From Phyllobacterium phragmitis (GTDB lineage: Bacteria; Pseudomonadota; Alphaproteobacteria; Rhizobiales; Rhizobiaceae): a stretch of DNA of 64,000 nucleotides. Each line of letters begins with the position of its first letter. Positions within the stretch are counted from its first letter, which is position 1. Below, piece by piece: positions 61,098-64,000 of the stretch. The DNA lies in the NCBI RefSeq assembly GCF_002980495.1, contig NZ_PVBR01000003.1, forward strand, positions 124,001 through 188,000, in the 5' to 3' direction. Under the pieces are notes generated by a model. That model worked only from the letters and a program-made list of their open reading frames with translations. It did no database searches and was not told where the DNA came from. The position numbers were made by a program, and so were the translations under genes.

Positions 61098-62059
61098 ACA
61101 CGGTTCTTACGCACCTGGCAGGCAATCGCGCGCTGATCGCATATGCCGGGGTAATATTGGTCTTTGTGGTCGGGGCTACACTGATACCCGGCTTTTCAAG
61201 CGTCTTCTCGATCCGGGCTATGCTGATCCTTGCCTCGCTCCTGGCGATCGCCGCGCTCGGGCAGACCCTGGTCATGATCCTGGGCGGCATAGACCTGTCC
61301 ATTCCTTTTGTCATCGGCTTTGCCAATGTCGTCTTTGCCAGTCTTTACGGCGGTGGCATGCCGGTCTGGTTGGTGTTGGCGATCGTTCTCGTTGGCGCGG
61401 CACTGATTGGCGCCTTCTCGGGCGCGATCTCTGCTGCACTGGCGATCCATCCACTCATCGTGACGCTGGGTGTGGGCACTGTGGTCCAGGCGCTCGTGCA
61501 GATCTGGACGCGCGGCCTGCCGACGGGATCCGCCCCACCCTTCATCAACGAATTCGTTTCACTCGGCGGCTCTGTCGGTCCGCTGCCTTTTCCCTGGCTG
61601 ATACCGTTTACCCTCATCTTGACGATAGCCACGATCTTCGTCCTGCGCAGGACCATCTATGGCCGCAAACTCTACGCGCTCGGTTCCAATCCGAAGGCTG
61701 CGGAACTCGCCCTTGTCCGGCCCGTCGTCATGTGGGCCATGACATTTGCGATCAGCGCCATCTTTGCGGCGCTTGCCGGCATCTTTCTCCTGGGCTTCAC
61801 CGGCTCATCCAGTGCCGGCGTCGGCACGCCCTATCTCTTCCAGACCGTTTCAGCCGTCGTTATTGGCGGCACCGCGCTTATCGGCGGACGCGGGGGATTC
61901 GTCGGAACAATCGCGGGCGCCATCGTGCTGATCGAACTCAGAACCGTACTGATCGGCATCGGGCTTTCCGAAGCCATGGTTCAATCAGCGCTCGGCGTCC
62001 TTATCCTGCTTCTCGTTGCGGCCTATGGGCGCGACCAGCATATTCGTAACCTGATCTGA
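61094..62059 (+). CDS. CUT2 ABC transporter permease (RbsC-like), second
   Basis: 321 residues from ATG 61094, which overlaps the previous stop by four bases; a longer frame inside the first permease gene is rejected. Pattern: LASLLAIAALGQTLVMILGGIDLSIPFVIGFANVV, GAISAALAIHPLIVTLGVGTVVQALVQIWTRG, YGRKLYALGSNPKAAELA and VGTPYLFQTVSAVVIGGTALIGGRGGFVGTIAGA. Forms the channel together with the first permease. Confidence 0.92.
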   Translation: MNTVLTHLAGNRALIAYAGVILVFVVGATLIPGFSSVFSIRAMLILASLLAIAALGQTLVMILGGIDLSIPFVIGFANVVFASLYGGGMPVWLVLAIVLVGAALIGAFSGAISAALAIHPLIVTLGVGTVVQALVQIWTRGLPTGSAPPFINEFVSLGGSVGPLPFPWLIPFTLILTIATIFVLRRTIYGRKLYALGSNPKAAELALVRPVVMWAMTFAISAIFAALAGIFLLGFTGSSSAGVGTPYLFQTVSAVVIGGTALIGGRGGFVGTIAGAIVLIELRTVLIGIGLSEAMVQSALGVLILLLVAAYGRDQHIRNLI

Positions 62060-62070
62060 GGAGCCCGGTG

Positions 62071-63183
62071 ATGAACGAGCGTCTTGCCAGAACCATAGCC
62101 GCGATCAAGGCGTCAGGGGCCGACTGGGGCCTCTTCACCAGTCCGGACGGCGTCGCCTATTCGACGGGACATATCGTTTCGATCGAAGCGGGTCCATCGC
62201 CATTTGCTGGAGGGCCGAGCCTTGCGATCATCGGCACCGACGGGCAATGCGGCCTGGTTGTCACCAATCTGGAGGGGGGTACGCCGAGCTGGGCGGATCG
62301 GATCGTCACCTATGAAGGCTTTTCCTATAAGGATCCGACAGACGTCTTTGCCAATTATCGGACGGCCGCAGCCGAAATGGCCAAAGAACTCGGTATCGGC
62401 GGCGTGATCGCAATCGACGAGCAGAGTTTTCCCTTGTCGCTCCTGCCGCTCGTCGAGCGCTTTTCGCGCGTCTCTGTCGAACCTGCCTTCAAGCGTGAAC
62501 GGGCGATCAAGTCCAAAACCGAGATCGTGCTGTTGCGGGAAGCTGCGCTGACGGCTTCGGCGGGGCAGCGCGCCTTTCTCCAGGCTGCGCGCGCAGGTCG
62601 CAGTGAACTGGAGATTTTCGCCGATGTCCGGCTGGCGATGGAAAGCCGTATCGGCGAACGCCTTCCAGTGACGGGCGATCTGATTTCGGGCAAGGAGCGC
62701 ACGTCGGCTTTCATGGGCTGGCCGGGCAACCGCCGGATCGCCACGGGCGATCCGCTGATCTGCGACCTCGCCCCCCGCGTCCAGGGTTATTGGGGCGACA
62801 GTTGTGCCTCGGCCATGATCGGCACTCCCTCGCCCGGTTTCCTCAAGCTCTATTCGGCGGCCAAATCCGCGCTGAAACTGGCGATCGAAACGGTGAGGCC
62901 CGGTGTCGTCATCGGCGCGCTCGACCGCAGCCTGCAGGATCATATCCACCGTCACGGCTATTCATATGCACATCATTCGGGTCATTCAATCGGCACCGGT
63001 GTTCACGAATGGCCGCGCCTCGTCGCCTATGAGCGCGAGACGCTGAAAAAAGACATGGTCATCATGGTGGAGCCGACGGCGCTTGATCCCGATATCGGTG
63101 GCGTGCGACTCGAATTCATGCTGCATGTGACGGATGACGGCTGTGAAATTCTGACAGATTTCGCGCATCAGCCCGGGATCTAG
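62071..63183 (+). CDS. M24 family metallopeptidase/creatinase-like hydrolase
   Basis: 370 residues from ATG 62071 with GAGGAG; GTG 62068 is an alternative. N-terminal creatinase-type domain (1-140), then the pita-bread domain. All five metal ligands can be placed: Asp in ICDLAP, Asp in YWGDSCAS, His in HHSGHSIGTGVHEWPR, Glu in MVEPTA, Glu in GVRLEFMLHV. This group includes Xaa-Pro dipeptidases and creatinase, so it may cleave a C-N bond in the imported compound. Cytoplasmic. Last gene of the CUT2 operon; its stop overlaps that of the convergent LacI gene. Confidence 0.88.
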   Translation: MNERLARTIAAIKASGADWGLFTSPDGVAYSTGHIVSIEAGPSPFAGGPSLAIIGTDGQCGLVVTNLEGGTPSWADRIVTYEGFSYKDPTDVFANYRTAAAEMAKELGIGGVIAIDEQSFPLSLLPLVERFSRVSVEPAFKRERAIKSKTEIVLLREAALTASAGQRAFLQAARAGRSELEIFADVRLAMESRIGERLPVTGDLISGKERTSAFMGWPGNRRIATGDPLICDLAPRVQGYWGDSCASAMIGTPSPGFLKLYSAAKSALKLAIETVRPGVVIGALDRSLQDHIHRHGYSYAHHSGHSIGTGVHEWPRLVAYERETLKKDMVIMVEPTALDPDIGGVRLEFMLHVTDDGCEILTDFAHQPGI

Positions 63184-64000
63184 CCGCTTTGCCGGATCAT
63201 CAGTCGGAAGCCGACATCGATACGCTTTTGTGATGGCGCTTGGCCCTTCATGCCTTCTAATAGAAGTCTGCCCGCTTCGCGGCCGATCCTCGCCGACGGC
63301 ACCGCGACCGTGGTCAAAGGCGGGTTGAGATGACGTGCAAACTCGAAATCACCGAAACCGGTGATGGCAAGCTTTTCCGGTACGGGCAGCTTGCGTCGCA
63401 CGGCTTCGAGCAATGCGCCGGAGGCGATGATATCGCTGGAAAACATGATGGCATCCGCATCCAGGTGCTCGGCACGGACACGGGAAAGCAGCTCAATGCC
63501 GGATTCCATCGCCAGCGGCAAATCGTGCGCGATGCACAGGCGCGGCTTTTCGCCGGGAAAAAGCTCCGCCATCGCCGCGACGAACCCATCTCGACGCTCC
63601 GCCGCACGACTGTCGCCCTGGCGCAGCACGCCGGCGAAAACGATCCGCCGGCGGCCCGACCGGGCGAGATGCCGGGCCATGTCCGCAATTGCCTCGCTGT
63701 TGGAGAAGCCGACCAGCCCGTCGATCGGCCGTGCCGTCATATCCCAACCCTCCACAATTGGAATCTGGGCACGACGCAAGAGTGTGATGCTATTTCTCGT
63801 ATGCTGGGTTCCGATGATGAAAAGCCCATCCGGACGCCGTCCGAGCAGGCTGCGGATCACCGCCTCCTCGCGATTGGATTGGTAATCCGTATTGCCGAGA
63901 AAGATCTGATAACCCTCGGCATTTAGTACGTCGGAGAAATGCTGGATCGTCTCCGCGAAGACCGAGGCGGAGAGGGTCGGAATGACAGCCGCGACCGTAT
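63180..64000 (-). CDS. LacI family transcriptional repressor (N-terminus outside window)
   Basis: The minus-strand frame is open to the window edge; the visible 273 codons cover the periplasmic-binding-like effector domain: TVAAVIPTLSASVFAETIQHFSDVL, GYQIFLGNTDYQSNREEAVIRSLLGRRPDGLFIIGTQHT, FSNSEAIADMARHLARSGRRRIVFAG, DADAIMFSSDIIASGALLEAVRRKLPVPEKLAITGFGDFEFARHLNPPLTTVAVP. This is the GntR/gluconate-repressor branch of the LacI family. The DNA-binding domain lies beyond base 64000. It is the best candidate for binding the GCGC-centred operators at 57097 and 57161. Confidence 0.92.
   Translation of the reverse strand, partial: TVAAVIPTLSASVFAETIQHFSDVLNAEGYQIFLGNTDYQSNREEAVIRSLLGRRPDGLFIIGTQHTRNSITLLRRAQIPIVEGWDMTARPIDGLVGFSNSEAIADMARHLARSGRRRIVFAGVLRQGDSRAAERRDGFVAAMAELFPGEKPRLCIAHDLPLAMESGIELLSRVRAEHLDADAIMFSSDIIASGALLEAVRRKLPVPEKLAITGFGDFEFARHLNPPLTTVAVPSARIGREAGRLLLEGMKGQAPSQKRIDVGFRLMIRQSG

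Noticed and set aside
1-64000. tRNA genes, CRISPR arrays, intact insertion sequences or prophage genes
   Set aside because: I looked for clover-leaf arms, regularly spaced repeats, transposase motifs and phage structural genes and saw none that I can support.

Overview
The window looks like chromosomal or chromid DNA of an alphaproteobacterium of the order Hyphomicrobiales (Rhizobium, Ochrobactrum or Phyllobacterium-like). The reasons are a MucR/Ros regulator, two CCUCCUCCC-loop (cuckoo) small RNAs, a csp gene followed by a DUF6481 gene, a DctBD-controlled TRAP system, an exopolysaccharide cluster and a very high density of ABC/TRAP/TTT uptake operons. The genus cannot be fixed from the sequence alone. 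I recognise no tRNA, rRNA, intact insertion sequence, prophage or CRISPR array.

Layout. 1-1250: 3' part of an ECF42-type sigma factor and a small secreted LptA-like protein. 1250-1930: gene remnants, including a frameshifted tail of a molybdenum hydroxylase gene. 1935-9163: Tat-exported peptide-binding protein, two permeases, a fused double ATPase and a CocE-type hydrolase. 9355-14380: cold-shock protein with a long leader, DUF6481 gene, truncated hydrolase, two convergent cuckoo sRNAs, a 38-bp inverted repeat, an EF-G-like GTPase with a changed G3 motif, and a small DUF3606-like protein. 14459-15857: a flavin disulfide reductase-like gene with its Rrf2 regulator. 16042-22508: polysaccharide pyruvyltransferase-like gene convergent with an operon for a flippase, two glycosyltransferases and UDP-glucose dehydrogenase.

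22955-30891: PIN-domain remnant, then an operon that pairs a Pot-type ABC importer with a three-part FAD/[2Fe-2S] amine dehydrogenase, with a divergent IclR regulator. 31468-32892: MucR and a DUF2380 lipoprotein-like gene. 33193-40085: TRAP transporter dctPQM with the dctB/dctD two-component system and a clear sigma-54 promoter. 40269-46951: GntR regulator, PdxA2, tctCBA and a SAF-domain dehydrogenase, likely a sugar-acid pathway. 47046-53831: ArsR-like repressor, GH51 arabinofuranosidase and a CUT1 sugar importer. 53899-64000: crotonase, a solute-binding-like protein with no signal peptide, CaiB-type CoA-transferase, divergent from a CUT2 importer with an unusual two-polypeptide ATPase, an M24 hydrolase and a LacI repressor cut by the window edge.

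The unifying theme is scavenging: at least six import operons, each with its own regulator and first catabolic enzymes. In four of them a strong RNA hairpin directly follows the solute-binding-protein gene, which suggests a common way of making more binding protein than permease. The best candidates for something undescribed are the CoA-transferase/crotonase/CUT2/M24 locus, the convergent cuckoo sRNA pair, the SAF-dehydrogenase/PdxA2/TctCBA pathway and the 19-bp operator shared by the ArsR-like regulator and the GH51 operon.
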